This document shows positions 44,160 through 53,624 of a DNA stretch of 64,000 bases, piece after piece. Numbering within the stretch: the first letter of the stretch is position 1; each line of letters starts with the position of its first letter. This DNA comes from Effrenium voratum (lineage: Eukaryota; Sar; Dinophyceae; Suessiales; Symbiodiniaceae), in assembly GCA_963377175.1 (NCBI GenBank), contig CAUJNA010003287.1, positions 382,019 to 446,018 of the forward strand, in the 5' to 3' direction. The position numbers were made by a program, and so were the translations under genes. The notes under the pieces are model-generated. The model saw nothing but the letters and a program-made list of their open reading frames with translations. It did no database searches and had not been told where the DNA came from.

Positions 44160-44815
44160 AAAAGGCAAGTGGCGGGAGGAAGCTCTGGGCCAGCTGTGGA
44201 AACATTGCCTATGAGCCAGTGACCCAAGGCCGGTGAAGATTGGAAGGTGCTGAAGTACCTCAAGCATACGGCCCTTGAAGGCATGGTGTACCAGAAGTTG
44301 GAAGGAGACAGGAAGAATTGGATTCATCACAAGAGCGGGCGGAGGTGAACGGCTACAGTGACGCCTCCTACTGTGCCAGTGGCTTTAGGAGGATCATGCC
44401 AACGTGGGATGCTCGGGGAGTTAGATGAGGCACTTGAGCGCACGTCCTAACCAAAGGGGGCTGGAGCCGCGGCGCTCTATGGTTTCACCAAGCTAGGGAG
44501 CCTTCTCCGAAGCGAGCCCGGTGACGGAGGGAGCCGAGGTCAGGAGACCTAGACGGCTTTGTGGAACGTGCCTGGGCGTGGAGGCGAGCAAAAGCTGGGG
44601 ACTCAGATGGAGACCTGCTGGTGCTCCGTGGCAATCCTGGTCTTTGAGATGAGAGAAGGAGATGCCAAGGCAGTTCGGGACCACTCCAAGTTGGGCCTGT
44701 AAGACTACCTTGAGACAATGAGGAGAACATCTACTAGAGGAGTGGACAAGTTTACAGAACCACCGAGACGAACTCGGAAGGGCTTCGCGATGCCCGGGGC
44801 TTTGGCCGAAGTCTT
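44160..44815 (+). pseudogene. Decayed Ty1/copia polyprotein end (RNase H region)
   Basis: Scattered over different plus-strand frames, in the right order for a copia polyprotein: WKVLKYLKHTALEGMVY (44,241-44,291), like the W..LK..LRYLKGT..GL.Y motif after the reverse transcriptase; VNGYSDASYCASGFRR (44,345-44,392), like the RNase H LxGYsDADyA...R segment with its catalytic Asp; and AAALYGFTKL (about 44,466-44,495), like the EAEYxALT helix. After about 44,690 the reading is weak. Several stops and frame changes separate the pieces, and no long terminal repeats or integrase were found. Clearly dead. Confidence 0.55.
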
Positions 44816-46540
44816 CTTTCGCAGGTGGAATTGGTCAGGTACCATATGAGCAGGGTGAAAGACTTCCACACGCAAAGGGCCTCGATGGAGTGGGGGCCGA
44901 GATCATGGAGATCCTTTACCGGAGTGGGAACGCAGGGACTGGATCAAGCAGGACTGGGCGGGAAGCTCCAACTGAGGTCGGACGTAAGGCCGACGTTCAG
45001 GCTCGGGAGGCGCTGGGGTCTGGGCGGTGCTCCCGGAAGCGTCGGCCCTGATCTCAAGCCATGAAGAAGGGCTTGATCGAGGATCTCATCGACGATCTGA
45101 AGATCTTGGCCACGCCTGGTTCAAGATGAAGAATGGAAAGGTGGCTGTGGGGGTAACCCCAAAACACAACCCTGGTAAATGGAGACATGGACTACTGCGG
45201 TCTGGTAGTTTCATTGTGACCCACAACCAGGTCATCGGCTGTGCATCGCCGGAAAAGCTGGATGACTTGGAGGATACCCCTTTGACACGGGCGCATGGAT
45301 CAGTCGCGTCCGAGAAGGCAGGCATGAGAAGTACGAGCACCCCTGCACGGGGCACAACATATTTGAGGGGGCTTGAGCTTTTGGCCGGATCTGTGTGGCT
45401 CCGACCCCAGAGGGGGAGCCTTAAACATAGATTTGGCCCGCTTTGTCATCAAGCCGATCTGGAGGAAATGTGCACAAAAGTACAAAACAACACAAACAAA
45501 TTGAATAATTGCAACATCCAAAAAAAACTGTTGAACGTGTTTCCCCAATTATCTCCCAACTATCTTCATGATTGTACATATGTGGAGTTGTTTTGCGTTT
45601 TTGCAATTGCCTCTCCAAATAATTGCAATAATAAACGTCCGGAAATATGGTCCTAATGCTGCTAATTATTTAATGAATTTGAAGAATTAGCAAAGTTAGA
45701 ATAAATAGAACAATTGGAAACACAAATTGTACAATTCTGGCAAGTACACCCAAACAAGTAGAATAATTAGGGGAACTAGGGAAAATGCTTTGCGATGTAT
45801 TCAAACGTTTCAAAACGTGTTTAAACATGTTAACATGGTTTCAGGGATTTTATCATTACCGTAAATATGTGGGGGGGGGGGGGGAGGGGAAAACTGCAAA
45901 AGATCAACAGAACAAACTCAGAATGATTGGGAACTCCACGAACAATATGTGTCTTTTGTCTGCTAGTTGTTCTTATTAAAACGATGTAAAACACTTGAAA
46001 CACTTAAAGAATTAGAATCTATAGAATAGTTAGGAAACCATGTTTGCCGGAATCCTGGAAAGTAGACCCAAATGATAAGAATAATCAGGAGAGTTTGGGG
46101 AACAAATGTTAAATCATAAATCATAGTTCTAGCCATTTCTCTGAAGGGGAGCTCCCGCCACATCGAACTGAATCTTCCCGTTCCGTGGGGTGAACCTTTT
46201 TTTTTAGGGGGCGAAAACCCACCCCAAGCGGCTTGCCACTTACCAACTTGGCTGGCAAGGAACACCCAAGTAGCTAAAGGGGAAAACAACCCACAAAACG
46301 AATTTTGAGAACCCCTAGAGACGTCTGGTGTTTCAAGGTAAATACCTCCTTTTTTAGTCAGCGTTTGCCATCATACCCCACACCCTGAAAAACTGTGAGC
46401 ATTTCTAGCTGCACCTTCCCCGTTCTCTTCAGAAATCCAACTCTTCAGAAATGGGCCAAAAGCCCCAAGACCTGGTCTCCTATTCACGATGAGTGAAGAG
46501 AGTGGGGAGTCAACCCTAAGAGGTGGACCTAGCCTCAACA
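44816..46540. other. Non-coding / repeat, with a possible further transposon relic
   Basis: About 44,860-45,060 on the plus strand reads protein-like (KGLDGVGAEIMEILYRSG and on). This vaguely resembles the start of a LINE reverse transcriptase but is too weak to call. A CTGTGGGTCA-family copy is at about 45,135-45,240. The 45,400-46,130 stretch is AT-rich with no feature, apart from a G12 run near 45,870. Confidence 0.4.
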
Positions 46541-46547
46541 GACGCAC

Positions 46548-46680
46548 TTTTCGATCCCCAGTCTCCATCATCTGCTCCACAGATCGGAAGTACTCGCGAA
46601 AGGCCGCTGTGTTGGCGTAGAACCCGCAGAAGCAAAGAAGAGCCTCCCGGGTCGGACAGCGGACCCCAGAAAAGGAAGTG
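46548..46680 (-). CDS. Probable host-gene exon (upstream exon of the same gene)
   Basis: The minus strand reads PTREALLCFCGFYANTAAFR then EYFRSVEQMMETGDRK, up to a plausible GT donor (GTGCGTCTG beginning at 46,547). It lies upstream of the Cys-rich exon on the same strand. The aromatic/Cys helix and F.EYF..V pattern match my memory of the same multi-exon dinoflagellate family, so 46.6 - 43.6 - 43.1 kb may be one gene with repeat-filled introns. Further 5' and 3' exons were not found. Confidence 0.42.
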
Positions 46681-46689
46681 CTTTGTTTT

Positions 46690-47340
46690 CCATTTGGTAT
46701 TCCTTTGATTCAACCTCCAAAAGGGCATATTAACAAAGACAGACCCATATCATATAACATGTAGAACTTAGTCCTAAACAGTATACCCAAGCAAATGGAA
46801 GCATCCATATATATATATATGTATTGGTTTGTCGCAAAATCGGGGAACCCCGCAATGGTGCCTTTCCCTTCTGGGGTCCCTTTAGAACAACCACAAAAGG
46901 GGGTGTCTCAACATGGGGAAACCCACAAAAAGGGCTGGTTTTCTCCTGGCTTCCCTATAAAATTAAAGGGCCGGATAACCCCACAAGTCTATGCTTATTG
47001 AAGTATGCGACACTTGCATCTGCCGAGCAGCGAATAATCCCAAATCCGAGACATGCAAAGACCCTCACATGCAAAACCTTCACGCAGTCAGCTATGTCGA
47101 AAACTCTCAGCACTTTGTTTTTCGCTCTGGCAGATCGAGGGGTCGCATGTTTAACAGATGGCTTGAAGTGCCAACGCGTCAGGCGCAGCATGTATCTGCC
47201 AGCCTGGCCCCATGCATCCTGCGCTGTAAGGCGCTAAGTACTTCAAGACGAAAGCCTTCCAAGAGCGGAACCCCATTTCTGCGGGCTTCTTTGCATTGCA
47301 GCTGGTTCTACAAGCGTATATAGGTCGCCATTTCGCGAGC
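46690..47340. other. No recognisable gene
   Basis: Between the 46.6-kb exon and the GTGA satellite. It contains a degenerate AAGCAAATGGAAG end at 46,790 and an (AT)n run. The frames are short. Confidence 0.35.
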
Positions 47341-47400
47341 CCCGAGACGCGCGCGCGACAACACCCCAGCCCTTTAAACAGCTCCCAAATGCTGCCCCTG
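47341..47400 (-). repeat. Copy of the satellite-flanking repeat (also at 52.5-52.9 kb)
   Basis: CGCGCGCGACAACACCCCAG...TTTAAACAGCTCCCAAATGCTGCCCCTG corresponds base for base, with some changes, to GCTCGACAACATCCTGTCCC, TTTAGACAGCTGCCAAATGC and TGCCCCTG in the 52.5-52.9 kb tandem array. It directly abuts the GTGA satellite. Confidence 0.8.
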
Positions 47401-48004
47401 TGAGTGAGTGAGTGAGTGAGTGAGTGAGTGAGTGAGTGAGTGAGTGAGTGAGTGAGTGAGTGAGTGAGTGAGTGAGTGAGTGAGTGAGTGAGTGAGTGAG
47501 TGAGTGAGTGAGTGAGTGAGTGAGTGAGTGAGTGAGTGAGTGAGTGAGTGAGTGAGTGAGTGAGTGAGTGAGTGAGTGAGTGAGTGAGTGAGTGAGTGAG
47601 TGAGTGAGTGAGTGAGTGAGTGAGTGAGTGAGTGAGTGTGAGTGTGTGAGTGAGTGAGTGAGTGAGTGAGTGAGTGAGTGAGTGAGTGAGTGAGTGAGTG
47701 AGTGAGTGAGTGAGTGAGTGAGTGAGTGAGTGAGTGAGTGAGTGAGTGAGTGAGTGAGTGAGTGAGTGAGTGAGTGAGTGAGTGAGTGAGTGAGTGAGTG
47801 AGTGAGTGAGTGAGTGAGTGAGTGAGTGAGTGAGTGAGTGAGTGAGTGAGTGAGTGAGTGAGTGAGTGAGTGAGTGAGTGAGTGAGTGAGTGAGTGAGTG
47901 AGTGAGTGAGTGAGTGAGTGAGTGAGTGAGTGAGTGAGTGAGTGTGTGTGTGTGTGTGTGAGTGAGTGTGTGTGAGTGAGTGTGAGACAGTGAGTGTGAG
48001 TGAG
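47401..48004. repeat. (GTGA)n satellite, about 600 bp
   Basis: Around 150 almost perfect GTGA/TGAG units, interrupted only by GTGTGAGTGTGTGAG near 47,636-47,650 and a degenerate right end from 47,942. The long Ser-Leu-Thr-His open frames on the minus strand (47,151-48,381) are read through this satellite and are not genes. Confidence 0.98.
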
Positions 48005-48394
48005 TGGGCGGCGGGGGCGGCGGGGCGGGCGGCGGACGGCGGGGCCGGACGGCGGGGAGCGGTAAAAGTAAGAACCCCACACAAACATGTGGTGAAAAAA
48101 AGCCGAGGCGCGGCCGACAACCTAAGTGGCTGCAGCAAGTAAATGTAAGTTTCCCTTTGTGGATCGAGTAGGAAGACACTTGTGCTCAACGCATGGCTAA
48201 AGTGCGTGACTGGCTCAGTGCATGGCTTTTTCTTCTTTTTTTTCTTCTTCAGCTTAAAGTAATGCTTCTCAATCAAAAAGCTGGCCACCGTCGACAGATT
48301 CCAGCGGCTACTCCGATACCACCACCTTCCCTTTCTGGGTCGCGTAGCTTGCATGGGAGTAGGCGGCGCAAAATGAAGCAAAGAAAAAAAACAT

Positions 48395-50407
48395 CTACGG
48401 GCTGTGCCAAGCGCTCGACCTCTTGGCCGCGGATGGCATGTGGTCTCTCACAGTGCGAACGCGCTTTCCCGGCGTCCACTCAGGCTGGAAGAGAAGCACG
48501 TCCTGGTCTTTCTGGGAAGTCAGGACGAACTGCCAGTAGGTCACGAAAGATGCCACAGCTTCGTTGGCAACAGGGACATGCCAAAGAACACCCCACTCGC
48601 CCGCGCTCTCGGTCTGCGTGATGACAACTTGGTGAACTTCTCCTGGGCGGCCTCGCAAGATCCAGTTGACACCGGAAGCCGGCCCAGCCGCGCGCAGCTT
48701 TGCTCGGACTGGCTCGCCTTGCTGGGCTGGCGCAAGCAAGCAGTCGACAGAGCGCCTCACTCGCATGGCGGAGGCCGACTGTGGATCTTGTTGAAGAGCT
48801 TCTTCGTCCGGAAGCTGGACGTCGTTGAAGGCAACGAGCACCCGCGCCGTCGAAGTCCAAGAGCCCTGCGCGAAGCAGACCCAAGTCGTTGTCCACTTGG
48901 AGCACATCCAGAGACGCGACAGGGCAGCCTTTGCCAAGAGCACAGCGCGGCAAAGCCTGCATAAAGCGCGACAAGTCTTCTGCGGGCTTTGTGGCTCCAA
49001 GAATGGCTCCAGATGCCTGCACTCCAGCTCCAGGACCTGCTGGTGATCGTTCTCGCGGAACGTCAGCTTGCAGAGCCACTGCGTGCTGCGCAAAGCATCG
49101 CGCAAGGTAGCGCGCATGTCGCCTGTGTCGGCGAGTGGCTCCGGCAATCAGTGGTTCTGTGCCTGCAAGACCGCCGTGAGAAGGTCGTGGTAGAGCACCA
49201 TGGAACATTGGCAGTCAGAGTCAGCAAAGGCGGCTCGCACAGCCATGCGTGGCTCCAGGGCAGCATCCGCATGAGCCTAGCAGACACAAAGGAAACTTAC
49301 GTGCTTAATGATTATCGGGGCTCGTTTAGGCAACAGTGGACACGAAATCAGGCAGACCAGCGCAGGCTGCGAGAAGCCCCGCCTGACAAGGCGCTGCCTT
49401 TTTGCACTTGCTGCAGGACTTGAGGACCCACTCATCCGTTTCGGACCTCACGGAGCTGACGCGCATCACCTGCAGCCCCCAGACCTTGAAGACAGTGTTC
49501 ATCTGCCGCGGGTGGCCCGGCACAATGGCAGCCACCAGCGCGCTCAGGGTGCTTGGCACGGCTTCGCACTGTGCCCAGTCTCGGATGGGAACTTCGGTCA
49601 GCATCCTGCAGTCTTCCGCATTCCGCAGAGCGCCTCGAATCTCTGCCGCCTTGTCGGGCGGACAATCCAAAACCTGAGTAGCGCGCCAGCTACCAAGCTC
49701 CCAAGATCCCTCTTTTTTCTTCTCCACCAAGACTTGATACAAGAGGACGCACTCACCAGGGCCCCTCGCCGCCAGCATGCCCGCTTGCTCTTGCTAGAAG
49801 GCACACCGAACGCGCGTGCCCTCTTGCTGCACGACTGCGTTGCATACCGGAACTCTGCCAGCTGCCGTGTCCCTCTCAACCGTGCCCGGGTTCTCCTCAA
49901 TCTGCACCGCGACGCAGATCTGCTGCCTTTCCTTCACCCGGTCCAGAGAACGAAGCGGCACCAAGGGATGCAAGACTGGCACGTTCAGCCAAGGCAAAGC
50001 GTCCAGCTTCTGCACGATGACATTCACACCCACCGTGCCCTTCACCCGCAAGTGATACGGCAGCCGTGAAGTCGAGTAGTTCTGCCCAGCCGGAATGTGC
50101 GTCGCCCCAGCAATCGAAATCAAGTCCCCCTGGGCGAGCTTCTGTTTCAGATGGCCCGCCTGCTCCCCCCAAGCTTCCACATAAAGCACCTCGTTCACGC
50201 TCTCGGCGCCAGCAAGATGGATCTCCAGCTTCAAAGTAGCCGAGTCTGGCGTCTTCTTGCCCTTGCGCCTTTGCCTTGCTTCGGCGCCGCGGCATTCGCA
50301 GCGGAAGCTTTGCACTTGATCTCTTGTTCGGTGAGCATCACGACCCGGCCAGCCACAGCTGTGCCTTTCTGGCCCGTGTACTCGGAAGGCTTCAAAAGAA
50401 GCGCCAT
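48395..50407 (-). pseudogene. RPA-like single-strand-DNA-binding protein (OB-fold) of the Helitron, disrupted
   Basis: The ATG at 50,405-50,407 begins MALLLKPSEYTGQKG, followed by MLTEQEIKCKA. The sense moves frame near 50,280 into a segment with OB-fold texture (LHPLVPLRSLDRVKERQQIC). An in-frame TAG (49,794-49,796) separates it from the next part, which contains FKVWGLQVMRV and the zinc-ribbon-like WVLKSCSKCKK. There a 67-bp intron (49,277-49,343, GTGTCC...CTAG, phase 0) joins PDF to AHADAALEPRMAVRAAF. A TGA at 49,148-49,150 interrupts again before the last segment ends at 48,395. Tandem OB folds plus a Cys cluster followed by a final OB fold match RPA1-type proteins. Helitrons of plants and some other eukaryotes carry such genes, presumably to coat the displaced strand. 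Two stops and a frameshift mean it is not functional as it stands. Confidence 0.65.
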
Positions 50408-50623
50408 GCGTCCTGCAGAGCCGCCTACGCCTACGCTAGTTGAAGACACTGCAGAAATAGGAAGCACATATAATCATGCAGCCAGTAATCTGCTTGTCGA
50501 GTTGAAAAATGTTGCAACTTCTCAAACAAACATCGCTCAGCTTTTTTCCTCACACATCGTGTTCGAAGCTCCGCTTGTCACAAGATGTTGCCGCCTGTCA
50601 GAGCAGCAAAAAGCCATAAAGTG
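50408..50623. other. Spacer upstream of the RPA-like gene
   Basis: Possible 5' region of the RPA-like gene (minus strand). No promoter motif recognised. Confidence 0.3.
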
Positions 50624-50880
50624 GCGCGCGCGCGCGTGCGTTTGTGTGTGTGTGTGTGTGCACCGGCGCGCGGTGCACGCGTGCGTGCGCAGGCGCGTTG
50701 CGTGCGCTCACGCGCACGCGTGCGAGCCGTGCGCGCGTTGGCGCGCGTGCGCGTGCGCCCATGTGTGCCGCGCGCGCGTATACGTGTGCGGCACGCGCGC
50801 GCGTGCAGCTGTGCCAGCCTCGTGCGTCTGTCCTTCTATCCGCGCGTGCGTCTGCGCGCGTGTCGTGCGCGTGTTCACGA
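50624..50880. repeat. Alternating purine-pyrimidine (CG/GT) tract, Z-DNA-prone
   Basis: About 255 bases of nearly unbroken alternation (GCGCGCGCGTGCG, GTGTGTGTGTGTG, ACGCGTGCGTGCG and so on). Open frames here read Arg-Ala-Cys-Val repeats and are artefacts. It lies directly upstream of the RPA-like gene in its orientation. Confidence 0.9.
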
Positions 50881-51087
50881 GGAGTGAGACTCGAAATGCG
50901 CGTGGTGACCGTATGTCTTAGCAGCGAGGAGTATACCATAGCATATGCAATCACACTGGCCTCTGACTCGCATGAAGACAAAGACTGTGTTGGCCTGACT
51001 GCCCACAAAGAACACCGTAGCCTTGCAACGACCAATGCTGAGATTAAAAAGACATGCGCATGGTGAGCACTGCCTTGAGCTGCCTCA

Positions 51088-51175
51088 TCCCTCGGAGCTG
51101 CACCAGAGCGCCTGCAATCAGAAAGCAACGGGAACGAAGCAGCGCCCAAGCTCCGCGCAGCCTGGACAAAGCTTG
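51088..51175. repeat. Dispersed repeat, copy 1 (pair with 53,286-53,375)
   Basis: CGGAGCTGCACCAGAGCGCCTGCAATCA ... CAAGCTCCGCGCAGCCTGGACAAAGC closely matches CAGGAGCCACACCAAAACGTCTGCAATCA ... TAAGCTTCCGGCAGCCTGGACAAAGC at 53.3 kb. The two copies bracket the ankyrin segment and the 52.4-53.1 kb satellites, and could be shared element ends. Confidence 0.7.
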
Positions 51176-51362
51176 ACGTCTGTCCTGACGGCCTGCAGCG
51201 TGTCAAAGACTGTGTATCTATCTCGTATACATGCGGGATGAAAGCGGACTGTGGCCTTTTCTGACTGCGTGACGCCCTGCGTCCTGGCGGCAGCGCCTCT
51301 CCGTACTGGATCGCGCGCCCCGCTAGCAACACGGCTATACATGCTAGACCGCCAAAGAGCCC

Positions 51363-52051
51363 TCAGTCGACGGTCGCATCCAGAAGCTCCGTCGCGTACA
51401 GCAGCTCCTCGCCGTGATAGACCGCGCCGCGCTGCAGCGGAATGCGCAGCCGCGCCCAAAAGCCCTCACGGACGTTGCCAACTCCGATTGCTTCCGTCTG
51501 CTCAAGCTCGCTGCGGCGCGAGCACTTCGTCCAACCTCTCTACTTCCACAGCAGACAAGTCCTTCGCGGCGCGCAACAGCCGAGCTAAGAAGACGTACTC
51601 CCGAACTGTCCAGAAGTCCATGAGCTCGGGCAAATCGCCCACCTCTGGTGAAGGCCGCTCATGGTGCACCGCGCCGCCGACGTTGGCGCAGATCCGCTCG
51701 AGGTCGTCGGCCTCGCCAGTCAGAGCCGCCGCAAACACTGGGCCAACCCTTCCTGACCGAAAGAAGCTTTTGCGGTCTTGCGCAACGTCGCCCAAAGCTG
51801 GCGGTGGAGGGGGGGGGCGGCGGTGGAATTGACACTTCCACAGGTCGCCACACGCCTTGTGCTTCTTCTCCACGTTCCGCAGCTGGCCGACCGCCCAGCA
51901 AGTCCAAAGTGCGCTGAGCGCCGGCATGCCGTGCCCACTCCAACGCATTCCAAGTCGCGTTGTTGATCGTGCCGCGTGCTGGATCAGCCCCCCTCTGAAG
52001 CCAAGCCTCGGTGCACTCCAAGCAATCTGCAGCAGCAGCGTAGAGAAACAA
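51363..52051 (-). pseudogene. Ankyrin-repeat-like gene fragment
   Basis: From 52,051 the minus strand reads FLYAAAADCLECTEAWLQRG then ADPARGTINNATWNALEWAR and HAGAQRTLDLL. This is an ankyrin unit of the A...C.....L..GADP...(T)..AL..A pattern, common in dinoflagellate proteins. Further on, a different frame (about 51,500-51,760) reads PVFAAALTGEADDLERICAN and continues to DLPELMDFWTVREY. The last piece reads REGFWARLRIPLQRGAVYHG and on to LLDATVD, ending at TGA 51,363-51,365. Frame changes near 51,850 and 51,500 may be introns or indels; an in-frame Pro run lies between them. The role is unknown beyond protein-protein contacts. Its position between the helicase and RPA genes, on the same strand, makes a captured host fragment plausible. 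Confidence 0.5.
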
Positions 52052-52169
52052 GTAATGCTGCTGATCTCCTTGGGCAAGATCACGGACGCGCTTTCTTGCT
52101 TGCCAGCGTGAAAAAACTCATTGCCGCGCACATTCGCGCAAAAAGACCGAGATGGCGTCGGCCTCTCCA

Positions 52170-52450
52170 TGCTGGATCGCGCCGTTTCTTTCTCGGCAAC
52201 AGGAGCTTGACCCCAGTGAATGGCTTCGGTAGCTGCGTGTCAAGTAGCCAAGCTCATGACATCAGCTTTGCATCTGAGGCCTGGTCCAACACGCCGCCGT
52301 CTGACGTACGCTTTGGCTTTGAAATTATCCTGACAGCTCATGTGAGTCAACGAGTGAGTGAGTGAGGGCGACCGCTGTTTTACTTGACTGTGTATGTCTG
52401 TGAATATTGACTTGCGGGAGGCGTGTGGCTCAATGAGTGGGAATGAGTGC
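52170..52450. other. Spacer with a short GTGA run
   Basis: GTGAGTCAACGAGTGAGTGAG at about 52,342-52,365 is a minor satellite remnant. Nothing else recognised. Confidence 0.4.
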
Positions 52451-52499
52451 ATGCTCTGATCTTAAAGTGCTCGGTAACTGGCATCTCCAAAGTGCTGCG

Positions 52500-52935
52500 C
52501 CTGTCACGCAAAACGGCGTCCCGAAGCGCGCGCTCGACAACATCCTGTCCCTTTAGACAGCTGCCAAATGCTGCCCCTGCCACGCAAACACACGCCCAGA
52601 TGCAGAGAATGCTGCGGCTGCCACGATTTCGACAGTGGCATCTCCAAAATGCTGCGCCTGTCACGCAAAACGGCGCCCCGAAGCGCGCGCTCGACAACAT
52701 CCTGTCCCTTTAGAAAGCTGCCAAATGCTGCCCCTGCCACAGAAACACACGCCCAGATGCACAGAATGCTGCGCCTGACACTGTCACGCAAAACGGCGTC
52801 CGAAGCGCGCGCTCGACAACATCCTTTAGAGAGCTGCCAAACGCTGCCCCTGCCACACAAACACACGCGCAGATGCACAGAATGCTGCGCCTGCCACGAC
52901 TTCGACAGTGGCTCGACAACATCCTGTCCCTTTTA
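52500..52935. repeat. Tandem array of ~100-160 bp satellite-flanking units
   Basis: Four consecutive CTCGACAACATCC starts (about 52,532, 52,690, 52,812 and 52,912), each followed by AGCTGCCAAATGCTGCCCCTGCCAC except the last, and by CAGATGCA(C/G)AGAATGCTGC. Unit lengths are about 157, 122 and 100 bases, so units have shrunk by internal deletions. A further copy adjoins the satellite at 47.4 kb. Confidence 0.85.
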
Positions 52936-53106
52936 TAGACAGTGTGTGCGAGTGAGTGTGAGTGTGAGTGAGTGTGTGTGAGTGAGTGTGTGTGAGTGAG
53001 TGGTGTGAGAGTGAGTGAGTGTGAGAGAGTGAGTGTGTGTGTGTGAGCGAGTGTGTGTGAGTGAGTGTGTGAGTGGGTGTGAGAGAGTGAGTGTGTGAGT
53101 GAGTGT
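52936..53106. repeat. Degenerate (GTGA/GTGTGA)n satellite
   Basis: About 170 bases of GTGAGTGTGTGA-type repeats directly after the flanking-repeat array, mirroring the 47.4-48.0 kb arrangement. Confidence 0.9.
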
Positions 53107-53285
53107 AAGAGAAGCATAGACTTGTCGGGAAGAAAAATACTAAACAGACACGCGGTGTGTTCAAAGCAAACACGCTGCGCAGCCTCGAGAGGACCGAAGC
53201 TCCAGGAGCTGCGCTATGGCGCCTGCGCTCACAAAGCCAATCGTCTTGCTCGTGTCAAAAAACAGTATCCGTGCTAGCCTGACTC

Positions 53286-53375
53286 CCCAGGAGCCACACC
53301 AAAACGTCTGCAATCACAAAGGTTGAAGAAGCCAAAGGACATAAAGCGCTAAGCTTCCGGCAGCCTGGACAAAGC
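53286..53375. repeat. Dispersed repeat, copy 2 (pair with 51,088-51,175)
   Basis: See the copy at 51,088. It lies about 250 bases beyond the helicase stop codon, where a Helitron 3' end would be expected. Confidence 0.7.
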
Positions 53376-53624
53376 ACTCCGGCACCATCCAGCCAGTGGG
53401 CCTGACGTGCGCCAGTGTGCAGGAGGCGGCGCACGATGTATGTCGCAAAAAGCCTGGTCGCGCAGGCTTAAGATGTAGACCGGAACAACAGCAAAAAACC
53501 GATGACAGGAACAAGGACAACAGCAGCAACAGCAACAAGAATAACGACGGCAGCAAGAAGCCACAAGAAGCAACCACAACAAGAAGCAACTTCAATCTCG
53601 CGCAGAATTTATCTCCATCCAGCC

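Noticed and set aside
44860..45130. LINE reverse-transcriptase start (KGLDGVGAEIMEIL)
   Set aside because: Only one weak motif, no catalytic Y-x-D-D found.
47151..48381. Three 280-340 codon minus-strand frames of Ser-Leu-Thr-His repeats
   Set aside because: They are the GTGA satellite read as codons; all three phases are open for the same reason.
48404..50069. Long plus-strand frames opposite the RPA-like gene
   Set aside because: Shadow frames of a GC-rich gene; motifs (OB-fold texture, CSKC) are on the minus strand.
50585..51332. Arg-Ala/Cys-Val frames on both strands up to 244 codons
   Set aside because: Alternating CG/GT tract; no protein-like composition outside it.
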